Shown here in pieces: positions 8,052 to 16,265 of a DNA stretch of 64,000 nt (within the stretch, counting starts at the first letter, position 1; each line of letters opens with the position of its first letter). Made by a program: the position numbers and the translations under genes. Below the pieces are notes generated by a model. That model was given only the letters and a program-made list of their open reading frames with translations. It was not told the origin of the DNA and ran no database searches. Origin of the DNA: Elusimicrobiota bacterium (GTDB taxonomy: Bacteria; Elusimicrobiota; Elusimicrobia; UBA1565; UBA9628). The DNA lies in the NCBI GenBank assembly GCA_028871595.1, contig JAGWMT010000001.1, forward strand, positions 48,827 to 112,826, in the 5' to 3' direction.

Positions 8052-9796
8052 TGGAACCCCAAGTCGCCGCGCTCGTCTTCGCCGTGATCTTCTCCGTAGG
8101 TCTCGTCTTCCAGCACTACGACCGGCGCAGGGCCGCCGCCGCGGTCCAGGGCCTGGCCTTCGCCTTCGTCCTGGGCTTCATGCCCTGGAAGACCGTCGTG
8201 GCAGTCTGCCGCTTCTTGCCGGGCACCCGGCATGTCCCGCTGGCGAAAATTCGCCTTGTTTGGGGCGAGGTGTCGGCTGCGTTCGGCCTCATCGTCGCGC
8301 TGGGGCTCATCCTCCGCAAGCCCATGGGCGGGCGGCAACGCCAGTGGGACGCACCGCGCGGCGCGGGCAACACAGACAAGGACCTCGGCAAAATCCTGGG
8401 CGGCAAGCCGGCCAAAGAAGGGACGCTCATCGGCGTTTCCAACGGCCGCCGCAGGGTCTACCTGGCCGCACCGGAGCGCGAGCGGCATATGCAGGTGGTG
8501 GGGCCGACGCGCTCGGGCAAATCGCAACTCTTGTTCGCCCTGTCGGGCCAGGACATGCGCCAGGGCATGCCGGTATTCTTCATGGAGGCCAAGGGCGATC
8601 GCTCGGACTTCGATCAGTTCCTGAAGCTGGCAGGCATGGCGGGCCGGGAGCGCGACGTGCGCTACTTCAACCCGCAGGACCCGCGCTCGATGACCTTCAA
8701 CCCCATCCGCCGCCTGCCCGGCCAGGACGTCACCGAGATCACCAACCAACTCGCGCGCGCCATCGGCCGCGAGCCCACATCCAAGGGCGAGGCGCAGGAC
8801 TACTACCGTTCGCTCGACTACGCGCGCATGACGAACATGGTCGAGGTCTTCTGCGCGACCGGCCGGGAGTTCACGCTGAGGGACTGCCACGCCTACTTCA
8901 GTTCGGACAAGGCGCGGCGCAAAGCCCTCGACCTGTGTGACGACCGGCGCGCGGTCGCGGCGGCGCACGCGGACTTCAAGGGTACCCCGGACACCTCGGG
9001 GCTCACCTCCTCGATCCGACCGTGGACGACCGGCAATCTGGGGCGGCTCCTCAACGACTACTCGCCGCAGATCAAGCTCGAAGAGGTCTTCGAGCAGGAC
9101 CAGCTCGCCTACTTCGCGGTGCCGATCGGGCGCTTGCAGGTCCTCGCCAACCCGCTCGGGCGCATGGCGATCTCGGGGCTCCTGTCCGTCGCCTCGGCGC
9201 GGCAGGCGGCCTCGGTCAAGCCGGGGCCCGCGTCCGTCATCCTCGACGAGTTCGCGGAGTTCGCGACCCCGGTATTCTCGTCCTTCATCGCCACGGTCGC
9301 GTCAGCGAGGTTCTGGACGGTCCTGTCGCATCAGGACCTGGGCCAGCTCAAGCGCATCGAGGGCCTGAACGTCGAGGCGTTCCACTCGGCGGTGTTCGCC
9401 AACACGTCAGGATGCAAGGTCTGCTTCAAGACGCCGGCGCCCGAGGACGCGGAGTTCTGGTCGGCGGCGCTCGGGACCTACAAGACCTTCAAGGACACGG
9501 AACGCTACAAGCGGAGCTTCCTGGGCACGATGGGAACGGGCGAGGTGTCGCGGCGCGAGGTCGAGGAGTTCAAGGTCCATCCGAACTTGCTCAAGAGCTT
9601 GTCGCCGGGGACGGCGCTCATCTTGTCGCAGGGCACGCACGAGTGCCTGGCGCGGACGGCGGGCGTGGCGCGGCTGCTTGAGAGCGTCGCTGTGCCGGAG
9701 CTTGCGGTGCCGAGGCCCGAACCCGCGCAGGGCCTCGACCTGGCAGCCGAGGTCCACGGAGCGCAACGCTTCAACGTGGACGGACAGCTCGTGTAG
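8051..9796 (+). CDS. VirD4/TraG-like type IV coupling ATPase
   Basis: The 581-residue protein has two N-terminal membrane segments (about 5-25 and 35-55, plus a third hydrophobic stretch near 75-90). These are followed by a cytoplasmic ATPase with Walker A GPTRSGKSQ (about 150) and Walker B SVILDEFAEF (about 395). The WTVLSHQDLGQLK motif follows, as in TraD/TraG/VirD4 coupling proteins that bring DNA to a conjugation channel. The start is ATG 8051, overlapping the previous stop. No relaxase or VirB channel genes are visible nearby, so the element is probably mobilizable rather than self-transmissible, or it uses an unusual set. An ATG at 7208 is in the same frame but would add about 280 residues of shadow sequence and is rejected. 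Confidence 0.82.
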   Translation: MEPQVAALVFAVIFSVGLVFQHYDRRRAAAAVQGLAFAFVLGFMPWKTVVAVCRFLPGTRHVPLAKIRLVWGEVSAAFGLIVALGLILRKPMGGRQRQWDAPRGAGNTDKDLGKILGGKPAKEGTLIGVSNGRRRVYLAAPERERHMQVVGPTRSGKSQLLFALSGQDMRQGMPVFFMEAKGDRSDFDQFLKLAGMAGRERDVRYFNPQDPRSMTFNPIRRLPGQDVTEITNQLARAIGREPTSKGEAQDYYRSLDYARMTNMVEVFCATGREFTLRDCHAYFSSDKARRKALDLCDDRRAVAAAHADFKGTPDTSGLTSSIRPWTTGNLGRLLNDYSPQIKLEEVFEQDQLAYFAVPIGRLQVLANPLGRMAISGLLSVASARQAASVKPGPASVILDEFAEFATPVFSSFIATVASARFWTVLSHQDLGQLKRIEGLNVEAFHSAVFANTSGCKVCFKTPAPEDAEFWSAALGTYKTFKDTERYKRSFLGTMGTGEVSRREVEEFKVHPNLLKSLSPGTALILSQGTHECLARTAGVARLLESVAVPELAVPRPEPAQGLDLAAEVHGAQRFNVDGQLV

Positions 9797-9893
9797 AGAA
9801 GACGTGACGTGCGGCGGTCGAGAATAACCGGGGTCAAAAATGGAAGCCCCTTAAACGAGGGCCAGGGCAGGGCCTGGTCCGCACAGGAGGTCA
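9797..9893. other. Short gap before the recombinase module
   Basis: This gap contains AGGAGG at 9885-9890 and a weak CCAGG/CCTGG inverted repeat just before it. It holds no gene. The spacing suggests a new translation start for the small ORF that follows. Confidence 0.3.
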
Positions 9894-10124
9894 TTGGACG
9901 AACGGAACGACACGACAGAGATGCCGCATGAGCCGCACCCCGTCACCCGCCGCAGGCCGCGCTTGCGTCCGGGCCATCGCTTCATGGAGCCGGAGGAGTT
10001 GACGCCGCACGAGCGCTGGGATCGGATCATCGAACTGCTGGCCGTCATGGCGATGCCGCGAACTCCGCTCGAAACGAGCCTGGCGGAGCCGGTTTTGACC
10101 AGTGAAATAAACAATGCGAAATGA
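9894..10124 (+). CDS. Small accessory protein upstream of the serine recombinase
   Basis: This 76-residue, hydrophilic, Pro/Arg-rich protein has a conserved-looking core ELTPHERWDRIIELLAVMA in its C-terminal half. Short ORFs with such an R-x-R/W-DRI-x-ELLA helix are often seen directly before large serine recombinases in mobile elements; their function is not established. The start is taken as TTG 9894, with AGGAGG only 3 nt upstream. An ATG at 9921 in the same frame is an alternative and would give 67 residues. The gene ends 12 nt before the recombinase. Confidence 0.5.
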   Translation: MDERNDTTEMPHEPHPVTRRRPRLRPGHRFMEPEELTPHERWDRIIELLAVMAMPRTPLETSLAEPVLTSEINNAK

Positions 10125-10130
10125 TAGGAT
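10095..10130 (+). promoter_or_regulatory. Candidate promoter of the recombinase gene
   Basis: TAGGAT (10125-10130) lies 6 nt before the ATG at 10137. GTGAAA lies 17 nt upstream of it (10102-10107), and a TTGACC at 10095-10100 has less suitable spacing. The short distance to the ATG predicts a leaderless transcript, as for many other genes here. Confidence 0.45.
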
Positions 10131-10136
10131 TCCGCC

Positions 10137-11732
10137 ATGGCCAACGATAAGAAGCCGGTGAAGTGGTGTGCGATCTACACGCGCAAGTCCACAGACGAGA
10201 ACCTGGGCGGAGACTTCACGTCCCTCGACTCGCAGCGCGAGTATTGCGAGGCGTTCGTGAAGAGCCGCGAGGGCGAAGGCTGGCGCGTGTTCCCCATCGA
10301 ATACAGCGACCCCGGCTTCTCCGGCGGCAACATGGAGCGCCCGGCGCTCAAGCGACTGCTCTCCGACGCGCGTCAAGGGAAGTTCCAGGCCGTCGTCACC
10401 TACAAGTACGACCGCCTGAGCCGCAACACCAAGGACTTCCTGCACGTTCTCGACGTGTTCGACAAGCAGGGCATCGCTTACGTCTCGGTGACTCAGCCCA
10501 TCGACACGGGCTCCTCGGTCGGCCGGCTCATGCGCTCGATCCTGATGGACTTCGCGCAGTTCGAGCGCGAGCTGATCGGCGAGCGCACGCGCGACAAGCG
10601 CGCCGCCATGGCGAAGAAGGGCAAGTGGCCCGGCGGCCAGCCGGTCCTCGGCTACGACATCGATGAAGAGACGAAGAAACTCAAGGTCAACGCGGCCGAG
10701 GCCAAGCAGGTCCGCGTCCTATACGAGACGTATCTGAAAACGAAGTCCCTCAGCAAGACCGCCGTCCTCCTCAACAAGGAGGGCTTGCGAATGAAGAAGT
10801 GGATCACGCGCGGCGGCGACGTGCGCGGCGGGCGCCGCTTCAACAAGTCGAACCTGGACTACGTCCTCCGCAACCCGGTCTACATCGGGAAAATCCGCCA
10901 CAAGGAGGATGTGCACGAAGGTGAGCACAAGGCCATCCTTGACGCCGACATCTTCCAGCGCGCGGTTCGCCAGCTCGCGGCCAACGGCGAGAAGAACAAG
11001 TCCCCCAACCAGGACAAGCACCACTTCCTGCTCCGCGGCCTGGTGCGCTGCGGGACGTGCGGCAAGCAGATGACTCCGAACTTCGCCTACTCGAAGGGCA
11101 AGAAGTATTTCTACTACAAGTGCGTCTCGGTCAATCTGCTCGACAAGACGGCCTGCACGACCAAGAGCGCCCCCGCGCGCGAGCTTGAGCGCCTGGTCCT
11201 CGACCGCATCGCGTTCCTTGGCAAGAAGAAGAGCGTCGTGGAAGAAGTCGTCGAGCGCGCCCGGCAGATGACGGGCTCGGAACTGCCCGCGAAGAAGAAG
11301 GAGAAGGTGCGGCTCGTCGCCGAGATCGGGAGGCTTGAAGCCGAGGTCGGCAACGTCACGGCGATCCTCGCCGCGCAGGGCCAGGCCGCGCCTCAGTACC
11401 GCGCTCTCATGGACAAGCTTGGCCAGGTCCAGTCGCGCCGCGAGGAGTTGGAGAAGCAGGTTCAGCGGCTGGACTGCGAGGTCGTCGAGCTGGAGACGCG
11501 GCAGATCGATGCCGAACTCATCCGCCGCAACCTGGAGAACTTCTCGACCTTCTACACGAACCTCACGCCCCAGCAGCAGAAGGAACTGCTGGCCCTGCTC
11601 GTCGCCGAGGTCGTCTACGCCCCGGCCGTCTCCAAAATGAAACTGACCCTGCGCCCACTCCCGGACCTGGGATTCCAGGTGGTGGGCGACAGAGTCAGTT
11701 TTGACGAGCGTCTGAATTGGCTGCGGGACTAG
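10137..11732 (+). CDS. Large serine recombinase (site-specific integrase)
   Basis: The 531-residue protein starts with a resolvase-type catalytic domain (about 8-155). The nucleophile is Ser18 in AIYTRKSTDE, and the catalytic Arg region is YKYDRLSRN. A recombinase domain with YVLRNPVYIGK follows (about 165-290), then a zinc ribbon with CGTCGKQM and later Cys residues (about 300-350), then a coiled coil (about 375-475) as in large serine integrases. It should catalyse integration and excision of the element. The last codons (LNWLRD and stop) lie in the 3' end of the tRNA-Gln gene on the other strand, placing the integrase exactly at the element boundary. Confidence 0.92.
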   Translation: MANDKKPVKWCAIYTRKSTDENLGGDFTSLDSQREYCEAFVKSREGEGWRVFPIEYSDPGFSGGNMERPALKRLLSDARQGKFQAVVTYKYDRLSRNTKDFLHVLDVFDKQGIAYVSVTQPIDTGSSVGRLMRSILMDFAQFERELIGERTRDKRAAMAKKGKWPGGQPVLGYDIDEETKKLKVNAAEAKQVRVLYETYLKTKSLSKTAVLLNKEGLRMKKWITRGGDVRGGRRFNKSNLDYVLRNPVYIGKIRHKEDVHEGEHKAILDADIFQRAVRQLAANGEKNKSPNQDKHHFLLRGLVRCGTCGKQMTPNFAYSKGKKYFYYKCVSVNLLDKTACTTKSAPARELERLVLDRIAFLGKKKSVVEEVVERARQMTGSELPAKKKEKVRLVAEIGRLEAEVGNVTAILAAQGQAAPQYRALMDKLGQVQSRREELEKQVQRLDCEVVELETRQIDAELIRRNLENFSTFYTNLTPQQQKELLALLVAEVVYAPAVSKMKLTLRPLPDLGFQVVGDRVSFDERLNWLRD

Positions 11733-11791
11733 GATTCGAACCTAGAAAAGCGGATTCAGAGTCCGCTGTGATACCATTTCACCATCCCGCA
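11718..11791 (-). tRNA. tRNA-Gln (anticodon CUG)
   Basis: On the minus strand the sequence folds as a cloverleaf. The acceptor is TGCGGGA with TCCCGCA, the D arm is GTGA/TCAC, and the anticodon arm is GCGGA/TCCGC with loop CTCTGAA (anticodon CTG). The variable loop is 4 nt, and the T arm is CTAGG-TTCGAAT-CCTAG. A discriminator G and an encoded CCA follow. The 3' end overlaps the last 15 nt of the opposite-strand serine recombinase. Confidence 0.95.
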
Positions 11792-11802
11792 ATAAGAAGG
11801 AT

Positions 11803-11830
11803 ATTTTAGCAGATTCGACGACGGTCGCAA
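11803..11830 (-). promoter_or_regulatory. Promoter of tRNA-Gln
   Basis: On the minus strand TTGCGA (11830-11825), a 16-nt spacer and TAAAAT (11808-11803) precede the tRNA 5' end at 11791 by 11 nt, a normal distance for a tRNA with a short 5' leader. Confidence 0.65.
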
Positions 11831-11833
11831 GCC

Positions 11834-12208
11834 CTACGCGCTCCGGACCGCGTAAACCGCCAGGACCGCGATCAACGCGGCCCAGGTGAAGGCCGGGCGG
11901 CGCAAGGCGGGAACGAAGCCCTCCGAAAAAGCCCGGCCGCGCCACGCATTGACGAATCCCCAGCCCAGCCAACCCGTCCACACCGCCAGAAGCGGCAGCC
12001 CCAGAGGGTGATACCGGAAAGAAGCGGCCCAATCGCCGCGCATCCCCGCCACCAAGGCGTGACCCATCCCGCAGCCCGGGCAGGGATGGCCCGTGAGAAG
12101 GCGGAACGGGCACAACGTTCCGCCGTATTGCGCGCCGGAGGCCGCCTGCGCGGCCAAAGCCGCGTAGGCCGCCGAGGCGACCTGAGGGAAGGACAGAGGG
12201 CGCTTCAC
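11834..12208 (-). CDS. DUF2752 membrane protein
   Basis: This 124-residue protein has the DUF2752 signature CPFRLLTGHPCPGCGMGHAL near residue 33, followed by a YHPLGLP motif and two to three membrane helices. The family is of unknown function; the paired Cys residues suggest a metal- or redox-related site, which is inference. The start is GTG at 12208. It overlaps the TGA of the upstream DUF4234 gene by 4 nt (GTGA), so the two are likely co-translated. Its stop lies just before the tRNA-Gln promoter. Confidence 0.8.
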   Translation of the reverse strand: MKRPLSFPQVASAAYAALAAQAASGAQYGGTLCPFRLLTGHPCPGCGMGHALVAGMRGDWAASFRYHPLGLPLLAVWTGWLGWGFVNAWRGRAFSEGFVPALRRPAFTWAALIAVLAVYAVRSA

Positions 12209-12570
12209 GTCAGTTTGTTGAGCTCGCTTTGATAGACGGCGTCGGCCAGCACCGTCAGACCGAATACGGACAACGCCAGGCCGATGGTGGCCAGGTTCGG
12301 GTTCACCACCCGGTCGTTCTGGACCAGCCACTGGTGCAGTTCCGTGCCCATCCGGTACTCGTAGTAGATGTGGTACAGCCCGCAGCTGAAGAGCGTCAGC
12401 AGCGCCCATTTGCCGAAGTCGAACTCATGCCGGCCCAGCAGCGCGTTCATCGCCACCATCTGCCGGTAGTTCCAGTAGATGTTATAGATCCCGCAGCTGA
12501 TCACCGAGAAGATGATCCCCGCGGCCACGTCGATGCGGTGTTCGGAGGCGAGCGGCTTGGCGTCGGTCAT
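12205..12570 (-). CDS. DUF4234 membrane protein
   Basis: This 121-residue protein has repeated aromatic-rich membrane segments with the pattern SCGIYNIYWNYR and, about 40 residues later, SCGLYHIYYEYRM. This internal duplication is characteristic of DUF4234. A third helix lies near the C-terminus. The function is unknown. The start is ATG 12570, one nucleotide after the TAA of the LOG-family gene, and the 3' end overlaps the DUF2752 gene. The three minus-strand genes from 14506 to 11834 therefore form one operon. Confidence 0.8.
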   Translation of the reverse strand: MTDAKPLASEHRIDVAAGIIFSVISCGIYNIYWNYRQMVAMNALLGRHEFDFGKWALLTLFSCGLYHIYYEYRMGTELHQWLVQNDRVVNPNLATIGLALSVFGLTVLADAVYQSELNKLT

Positions 12571-12571
12571 T

Positions 12572-14506
12572 TTATTTTGACTCCGCGGCGTGAGCGGCGC
12601 GGATCGCGTCCCAGGCCTGACGGGCGTTTTCCGCGTAGACGAACAGCGACAGGTCGGCGTGAGAGATCAGCCCCATGTGGTCGAACTCGTCGAAATTCAG
12701 GATCTTGTCCCAGTACGCCTTCTCCCCCATCAGCACGATGGGCGTGCGCGCCATCTTCCCCGTCTGCATCAAGGTCAGGACTTCGAACAGCTCGTCCATG
12801 GTGCCGAACCCGCCGGGGAAGTACACCAGCCCCATCGCCCCGTGGCGAAGCGACATCTTGCGAGTCGAGAAATTCTCGAACGTGAACTCCAGCTCCGGCG
12901 TCGCGTAGGGGTTGAGCCCCTGCTCCATGGGCAGCTTGATGTTGTAGCCCACGCTGGGGCCGCCCGCCTCGAAGGCTCCGCGGTTGCCGGCCTCCATGAT
13001 GCCGGGGCCGCCGCCCGTGACCACCGCCACCTTACCCGCGCCTTCCTTGGCGACCAGCGCCCCCAGCTCCCGCGCGATCCCGTAGTACTTCGACATCCGC
13101 AGCGCCTCGCGCGCCGCGGCCAGCCGCTTCTTCGCCTCGGGGCTCTTCGGCCGGCGCCCGACCTCGGCGATCAGCGCGTCGTAGGCCTTCTGCGCCTTTT
13201 CGGGGGAAGGGATGCGGGCCGAACCGTACATGGTGACCGTCGCCTCGATGCCGCGCGCGCGCAGCAGCCGCGAAGGCTCCTGGATCTCGCGCGTCACCAC
13301 GTCCATGTCCGGGAGGCGCGCGCCGCGCAAAGTCTGCGGCACGAAATTCAGCGCCGCCGCGGGAACGGCGGGCGCCGCGGCGCGGGCGAAAGGGGTTTCC
13401 GCGGAGAGCCGGAAGACGCCGCCGGGACCGGCGGAGTACGTCCGCGCCCGGTCCCCGGAGAAGACGTACACGCGGTCGAAACCGATCTCATGGCTCTCCG
13501 CCACGACCTTCGCGATGCCGGCTTCCACGCGCGACGGCTCCGCGTCGGACGCCCCGCGCACGTCCAAGACCGCCGCGCCCAGGCCCAGGCCGTGGCGCCG
13601 CGCGTGGGAAACCAACTGCGCGTTGGCGTGCGCCAGCTGGACGTCCACGTCGCCGTGGTGGACGCTCTTCATCTCGGCCACCACGCCGGCCACCACCAGG
13701 TCCGGCGTGGCGCCCTCCTCGCGCACCAGGACCTGCAGGTCGGGCGTGTAGGCCATGATCTTCTTGATCGTGGAGACCTCGTGGGCCTGCAGCTCGGGCA
13801 CCTTCTCCAGGTTCTCGGGGCGCTTCGACAGGTCGATGCCCGTGAAGCGGCCGCCGCGCGCGTCGCGATAGACGTAGAGATCGAACGGGATCATCCCGGG
13901 CAGGCGCGCGCGCAATTCGTCGTGCATCTCCGCGGAGTTGCCGATGCCCGGCACCAGCCGGTCCACGTCCGCGACCGAGCGCACCGGCTCCACCTCGACC
14001 GCGCGCACCCCCGCGGGAATGGCAGGCCGCGCGCCGGCGGGCTCGCTCTCCGCTCCCGGGGCGCGTTCGGCCGCGCCGTCGAACGTCCGCGCGCCGGCGT
14101 CCGGCGCGGGCTGAGAGGAGAGGCGCGCCAGGTCCTTGAGACTGTGATAGACCGGATTCCTGCCGGCCCGACCGCGGCTGGGGGCGTGCGCGGCGGCGGC
14201 GGGGGCGGCCAGCGCCGGAGCGCCGATATACCCCGCGGCGGGCACCGCCGGCGCGGGGAGCGCGGGCAGCGCCGCGGGCGCGGCGAACGAAGGCGCCGCG
14301 GGAGAGAAGGAAGCCCCCGCCGCCAAAGGGGCCGGCGAGACGGCGGAGGCCGAAAGCGAGGGGGCCAAGGACGCGGCGGAGCCGATGGCCGCGACGGGAC
14401 CGGGAGCGGAAACCGAAACGCGCGCCACTTCGGGGAGAACGCGGTATTGCGCCGCGGCGGGAGCCGCCGGCATCAAGGCGAGGAGGAGCGCGAGCATCTG
14501 CCTCAT
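12572..14506 (-). CDS. Secreted LOG-family phosphoribohydrolase with nuclease-like middle domain
   Basis: The 644-residue protein begins with a signal peptide (MRQMLALLLALMPAAPAAAQ), then about 110 residues of Ala/Pro/Ser low-complexity sequence. The middle region (about 180-380) includes TPDLVVAGVVAEMKS, an acidic/Lys pattern like PD-(D/E)XK nucleases, and later GAAVLDVRGA. It recalls the CdiA C-terminal tRNase-type domain. The C-terminal 220 residues are a LOG/lysine-decarboxylase-like domain with GGGPGIMEAGNRGA (about 497) and PGGFGTMDELFE (about 563). That family typically cleaves nucleoside 5'-monophosphates to free base and ribose 5-phosphate. The nuclease assignment is tentative and rests on pattern only. 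The start is ATG 14506, with TACTAT 7 nt upstream. Confidence 0.75.
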   Translation of the reverse strand: MRQMLALLLALMPAAPAAAQYRVLPEVARVSVSAPGPVAAIGSAASLAPSLSASAVSPAPLAAGASFSPAAPSFAAPAALPALPAPAVPAAGYIGAPALAAPAAAAHAPSRGRAGRNPVYHSLKDLARLSSQPAPDAGARTFDGAAERAPGAESEPAGARPAIPAGVRAVEVEPVRSVADVDRLVPGIGNSAEMHDELRARLPGMIPFDLYVYRDARGGRFTGIDLSKRPENLEKVPELQAHEVSTIKKIMAYTPDLQVLVREEGATPDLVVAGVVAEMKSVHHGDVDVQLAHANAQLVSHARRHGLGLGAAVLDVRGASDAEPSRVEAGIAKVVAESHEIGFDRVYVFSGDRARTYSAGPGGVFRLSAETPFARAAAPAVPAAALNFVPQTLRGARLPDMDVVTREIQEPSRLLRARGIEATVTMYGSARIPSPEKAQKAYDALIAEVGRRPKSPEAKKRLAAAREALRMSKYYGIARELGALVAKEGAGKVAVVTGGGPGIMEAGNRGAFEAGGPSVGYNIKLPMEQGLNPYATPELEFTFENFSTRKMSLRHGAMGLVYFPGGFGTMDELFEVLTLMQTGKMARTPIVLMGEKAYWDKILNFDEFDHMGLISHADLSLFVYAENARQAWDAIRAAHAAESK

Positions 14507-14513
14507 CCCCCTT

Positions 14514-14519
14514 ATAGTA
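14514..14519 (-). promoter_or_regulatory. -10 element of the LOG-family operon
   Basis: TACTAT on the minus strand ends 7 nt before the ATG at 14506, predicting a leaderless or nearly leaderless mRNA. No good -35 is seen at 17 nt spacing. Confidence 0.5.
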
Positions 14520-14583
14520 GAAGACGCGATCCGCGCGCGCTTGGGCCCTTTGGTTCCCGCGATTCCGGCAAGAGTCCTAGGCC

Positions 14584-14612
14584 TTGACTCCCCATGGTTG
14601 TTAAATTACAAT
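14584..14612 (+). promoter_or_regulatory. Sigma-70 promoter of the CheY-like gene
   Basis: TTGACT (14584-14589), a 17-nt spacer and TACAAT (14607-14612) are followed after 8 nt by the ATG at 14621. Transcription is expected to begin at or next to the start codon. Confidence 0.75.
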
Positions 14613-14620
14613 AATGAGCA

Positions 14621-14998
14621 ATGGCGCTTCTTCTCGTCATCGACGACGACCCGGACCTTCTCGTCCTTCTGGACGCGCATTACAGCGTGCGCGGCCACAC
14701 CGTCGCCGTCGCGCTCACCTGCGAGGAAGGCCTGAGAAAGGCGTCCGCCCGCCGCCCCGACGTCGTCATTCTGGATTTCTGCCTGCCCAAGATGGACGGC
14801 GCGCGCTTCATTGAAATCCTGCGCGCCGACGAACTCACGCGCGAGACTCCGGTGATCGTGATGAGCGCCGCCTCGCGCTCATGGGTCTCCAGCCGGTTGC
14901 CGAAGGATCCTCTGGTGAACGCCATCGAGAAGCCGTTCGACTTCGCGGCGCTCGACCCGCTGATCGACGAGCGCGTTCACGCCCGCCGCGCCGCCTGA
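14621..14998 (+). CDS. Single-domain CheY-like response regulator
   Basis: This 125-residue stand-alone receiver domain has acidic pocket VIDDDPD, phospho-acceptor Asp in VVILDFCLPKMDG, a Ser switch in VIVMSAAS and a Lys in AIEKPFDF. There is no output domain. Such proteins act by protein contacts or as phosphate relays, and the partner kinase is not in the window. It has its own strong promoter with the -10 ending 8 nt before the ATG. It is divergent from the LOG-family operon and followed by the purine cluster about 100 nt downstream. Confidence 0.85.
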   Translation: MALLLVIDDDPDLLVLLDAHYSVRGHTVAVALTCEEGLRKASARRPDVVILDFCLPKMDGARFIEILRADELTRETPVIVMSAASRSWVSSRLPKDPLVNAIEKPFDFAALDPLIDERVHARRAA

Positions 14999-15104
14999 TC
15001 CGCCCCTCCGCCGGGCGCGCGATATCCGAGGTGGACGCCTACCGAAGGAATTTGATACGCTGTCCTTGTCGTCAGCCCGAATTTCCGACGAGAGGTGCCC
15101 CAAA

Positions 15105-16265
15105 ATGGCTTTCTTCATCGGTCGCGACCGCGAGGCCCGCAGGGCCTACGGATTTGACGAGATCGCGCTGGTCCCCGGCGACGTCACGGTCAACCCGGAC
15201 GAAGTCGACACCACCCTCCACCTCGGCAACGTCAAGCTGGAGATCCCCTTTCTCGCCTCGGCCATGGACGGCGTCGTGGACACCGAGTTCGCGATCGCCA
15301 TGGGCAAGCTGGGCGGCCTGGGCGTGCTGAACCTGGACGGAATCAACACCCGCTACGACAAGCCCCGCGAAGTCGTCATGCAGATCGCCGGCGCGTCTCC
15401 CGACGAGGCCACCCGCCTGGTGCAGGATCTGTACCGCCCTCCCGTCAAGGAGGAGTTGATCTCCCAGCGCATCAAGCAAATCAAGAAGGCCGGGGTTCCC
15501 TGCGCCGTCTCCACCATCCCGCAGAACGCAGAGAAGTACGGCAAGATCGCCATGGAGGCCGGCGCGGACCTGTTCGTGGTGCAGTCCACCGTCACCACGG
15601 TCCGCCACAAAGCCACCAAGTACAAGGTCTTCGACGTGGTCAAGTTCTGCAAGATGATGAAGATCCCCGTCATCACCGGCAACTGCGTGACCTACTCCGT
15701 CGCCACCGAGCTGATGGAGGCCGGCGTCAGCGGCCTGTTGATCGGCGTGGGCCCCGGCGCGGCGTGCACGTCGCGCGGCGTGCTGGGCATCGGCGTCCCG
15801 CAGGTGACCGCCACCGTGGACTGCGCCGCGGCCCGCGACTACTTCCACAAGCGCACCGGCCGGTACGTGCCCATCATCACCGACGGCGGCATGTCCACCG
15901 GCGGCGACATCTGCAAGGCCATCGCGTCCGGCTCCGACGGCGTCATGGTGGGCTCCGCGTTCGCCCGCGCCAAGGAAGCTCCCGGTCAGGGCTTCCACTG
16001 GGGCATGGCCACACCGCACGCCAACCTGCCGCGCGGCACGCGCATCCAGGTCGGCATCACCGGATCGCTCGAGGAGATTCTGTACGGCCCGTCACGCCTT
16101 GATGACGGCTCCCAGAACCTGGTCGGCGCCCTGCGCACCTGCATGGGCACCGTCGGCGCCTCCACCATCCGCGAGATGCAGACCACCGAGATCGTGATCG
16201 CGCCCGCGATCAAGACCGAGGGCAAGATCTTCCAGAAGGCGCAACGCATCGGGATGGGCAAGTAA
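15105..16265 (+). CDS. guaB3: GuaB3-type IMP dehydrogenase-family protein
   Basis: This is a 386-residue TIM barrel without CBS domains, the layout of the GuaB3 branch of IMP dehydrogenase/GMP reductase proteins. Visible signatures are FLASAMDGVVDTEFAIAMGKLGGLGVLNLDG, the active-site loop GVGPGAACTSRGVLG with its Cys, and the flavin/phosphate motif DGGMSTGGDICKAIASGSDGVMVGS. The expected reaction is oxidation of IMP to XMP, though GuaB3 specificity is less well established than that of classical GuaB. The start is the ATG at 15105, after GAGAGG, not the in-frame upstream codon at 15066. It is the first gene of a co-oriented purine cluster; its TAA overlaps the ATG of guaA. Confidence 0.85.
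   Translation: MAFFIGRDREARRAYGFDEIALVPGDVTVNPDEVDTTLHLGNVKLEIPFLASAMDGVVDTEFAIAMGKLGGLGVLNLDGINTRYDKPREVVMQIAGASPDEATRLVQDLYRPPVKEELISQRIKQIKKAGVPCAVSTIPQNAEKYGKIAMEAGADLFVVQSTVTTVRHKATKYKVFDVVKFCKMMKIPVITGNCVTYSVATELMEAGVSGLLIGVGPGAACTSRGVLGIGVPQVTATVDCAAARDYFHKRTGRYVPIITDGGMSTGGDICKAIASGSDGVMVGSAFARAKEAPGQGFHWGMATPHANLPRGTRIQVGITGSLEEILYGPSRLDDGSQNLVGALRTCMGTVGASTIREMQTTEIVIAPAIKTEGKIFQKAQRIGMGK

Larger units (their letters stand above)
6116..11732. mobile_element. Putative integrated mobilizable element at tRNA-Gln
   Basis: A replication-relaxation gene, a VirD4/TraG-like ATPase, a small accessory ORF and a large serine recombinase lie in one direction and end inside a tRNA-Gln 3' end. 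This gene set and its placement are typical of integrated mobile elements. The right boundary is well placed (within 11718-11732). The left boundary is only a guess somewhere between 5752 and 6900, since no direct repeat of the tRNA end was found by eye. Confidence 0.6.
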
